Source: Propionibacterium sp. (GTDB lineage: Bacteria; Actinomycetota; Actinomycetes; Propionibacteriales; Propionibacteriaceae). Taken from it: a stretch of 33,307 nt of DNA. The DNA is taken from NCBI GenBank assembly GCA_012517965.1, contig JAAYTZ010000038.1, positions 1-33,307 on the forward strand, written 5' to 3'. The translations under genes were made by a program, and so were the position numbers. The notes under the pieces are model-generated. The model was not told the origin of the DNA, made no database searches, and worked only from the letters and a program-made list of their open reading frames with translations. Numbering within the stretch: position 1 is the first letter of the stretch; every line of letters begins with the position of its first letter. This document shows, one piece after another, positions 33,016 to 33,307 of the stretch.

Positions 33016-33044
33016 AGGCCTGCCGTTCCGGGGTTTAAAGACGA

Positions 33045-33079
33045 GAAGCCCGACACCACCCCTGTGTGGTGCGGGCTTC
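33045..33079 (-). terminator. Terminator of minus-strand peptide gene
   Basis: GAAGCCCG and CACCAC pair with GTGGTG and CGGGCTTC (one bulged A) around a 6-base loop. On the minus strand the stem is followed by TCGTCTTTAAAC, the only U-rich tract after a hairpin in the window, so this is a good intrinsic terminator for the peptide gene. Confidence 0.82.
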
Positions 33080-33090
33080 GGTGAGCGGAA

Positions 33091-33171
33091 TCAGTGATCG
33101 GTTCCGGCCGATTCGGCCCAGTAGTCGGCCGGGGGCCGGAAGGCCTCCGTCCAGTCCTGAGACACGATCAC
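33091..33171 (-). CDS. 26-residue peptide, unknown
   Basis: GTG start with AAGGAG five bases before it. The product is 26 residues with two Trp: it begins MIVSQDWTEAFRPPADYW and ends in AESAGTDH. It is acidic and Pro/Trp-containing, with no membrane helix or leader-cleavage motif that I recognise. It is the last gene before an intrinsic terminator and follows another minus-strand gene by about 70 bp. A small structural, regulatory or precursor peptide are all possible. Confidence 0.5.
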   Translation of the reverse strand: MIVSQDWTEAFRPPADYWAESAGTDH

Positions 33172-33185
33172 AGCTTCTCCTTTCG

Positions 33186-33204
33186 GCTCGGTCTGCGACC
33201 GAGC
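33186..33204 (-). promoter_or_regulatory. Hairpin before the peptide gene
   Basis: GCTCGGTC pairs perfectly with GACCGAGC around TGC, ending only a few bases before the AAGGAG ribosome site of the peptide. It may be a processing or stability element between two co-transcribed genes, or affect peptide translation. Confidence 0.5.
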
Positions 33205-33242
33205 GGTTCGGCGTGTTCGGACCGGGGCAGACCCGGCCACAT

Positions 33243-33307
33243 TCAGCGACCGAGCTTGTCCTCGGCCTCGGCCATCAGCTGCCAGCCCTTCTTGAACTCC
33301 TCCACGA
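33243..33307 (-). CDS. C-terminal end of an unidentified protein
   Basis: The last 20 or so codons of a minus-strand gene, whose product ends in EEFKKGWQLMAEAEDKLGR. The helical, charged end is not enough to assign a family. The remainder lies outside the window. Confidence 0.55.
   Translation of the reverse strand, partial: VEEFKKGWQLMAEAEDKLGR

Noticed and set aside
1-33307. tRNA, rRNA or known riboswitches
   Set aside because: No cloverleaf, rRNA segment, cobalamin, TPP or other familiar riboswitch core was recognised in the gaps between genes.

Overview
The window is about 75% GC, with short intergenic gaps, ATGA/GTGA stop-start overlaps, frequent GTG starts and promoters of the TANNNT type placed directly before start codons. 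This is chromosomal DNA of a high-GC actinobacterium. The gene content (PTS, short lysine exporter, carotenoid operon with CruF/CruG) would fit a member of the Propionibacteriales, but that family-level guess is inference. There is no phage, insertion sequence, CRISPR array, tRNA or rRNA that I can see.

Layout. (1) 1-670: a copper module on the minus strand, a CsoR-type repressor with its operator followed by a Cys-rich metallothionein-like peptide cut by the window edge. (2) 645-2566: replicative helicase dnaB, preceded by a long leader holding several DnaA-box-like sites. (3) 2567-4350: an AlbA_2/ATPase/wHTH regulator of lower GC content, flanked by copies of the motif TGTTACAG. (4) 4474-5281: a FlK-like thioesterase and a small membrane protein. 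(5) 5282-6518: a degraded region with a dispersed repeat, hairpins, a small membrane protein gene and a 5'-truncated MFS transporter.

(6) 6547-15346: the centrepiece, a carotenoid locus in two converging operons. The plus operon is idi-crtE (fused), crtI, crtB, cruF, cruG, every junction overlapping by 4 bp. The minus operon is a CPBP protease, an SDR-TspO fusion and a staphyloxanthin-type (CrtO) glycosyl-carotenoid acyltransferase; its last gene overlaps cruG tail to tail. Both operon promoters carry the same 21-bp element made of two 11-bp-spaced direct repeats, as expected for a CarH/LitR-type MerR photoreceptor. No cyclase is present, so the predicted product is an acyclic C40 carotenoid that is 1-hydroxylated, glycosylated and acylated.

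(7) 15339-17687: YhhN-type lysoplasmalogenase-like protein, tandem universal stress protein, small membrane protein. (8) 17846-20659: a three-gene ABC importer (lipoprotein, permease, ATPase). (9) 20660-23959, minus: HAD phosphatase, B12-binding-type radical SAM protein, MATE exporter. (10) 24018-25576: LON-domain protein and a frameshifted EamA transporter. (11) 25656-32947: a GT-B glycosyltransferase, a PTS IIBCA permease, a GT2 glycosyltransferase, a LysE exporter and an OafA-type acyltransferase with SGNH domain, i.e. mostly cell-envelope and transport functions. (12) 33045-33307: a minus-strand gene end, a 26-codon peptide gene and a terminator.
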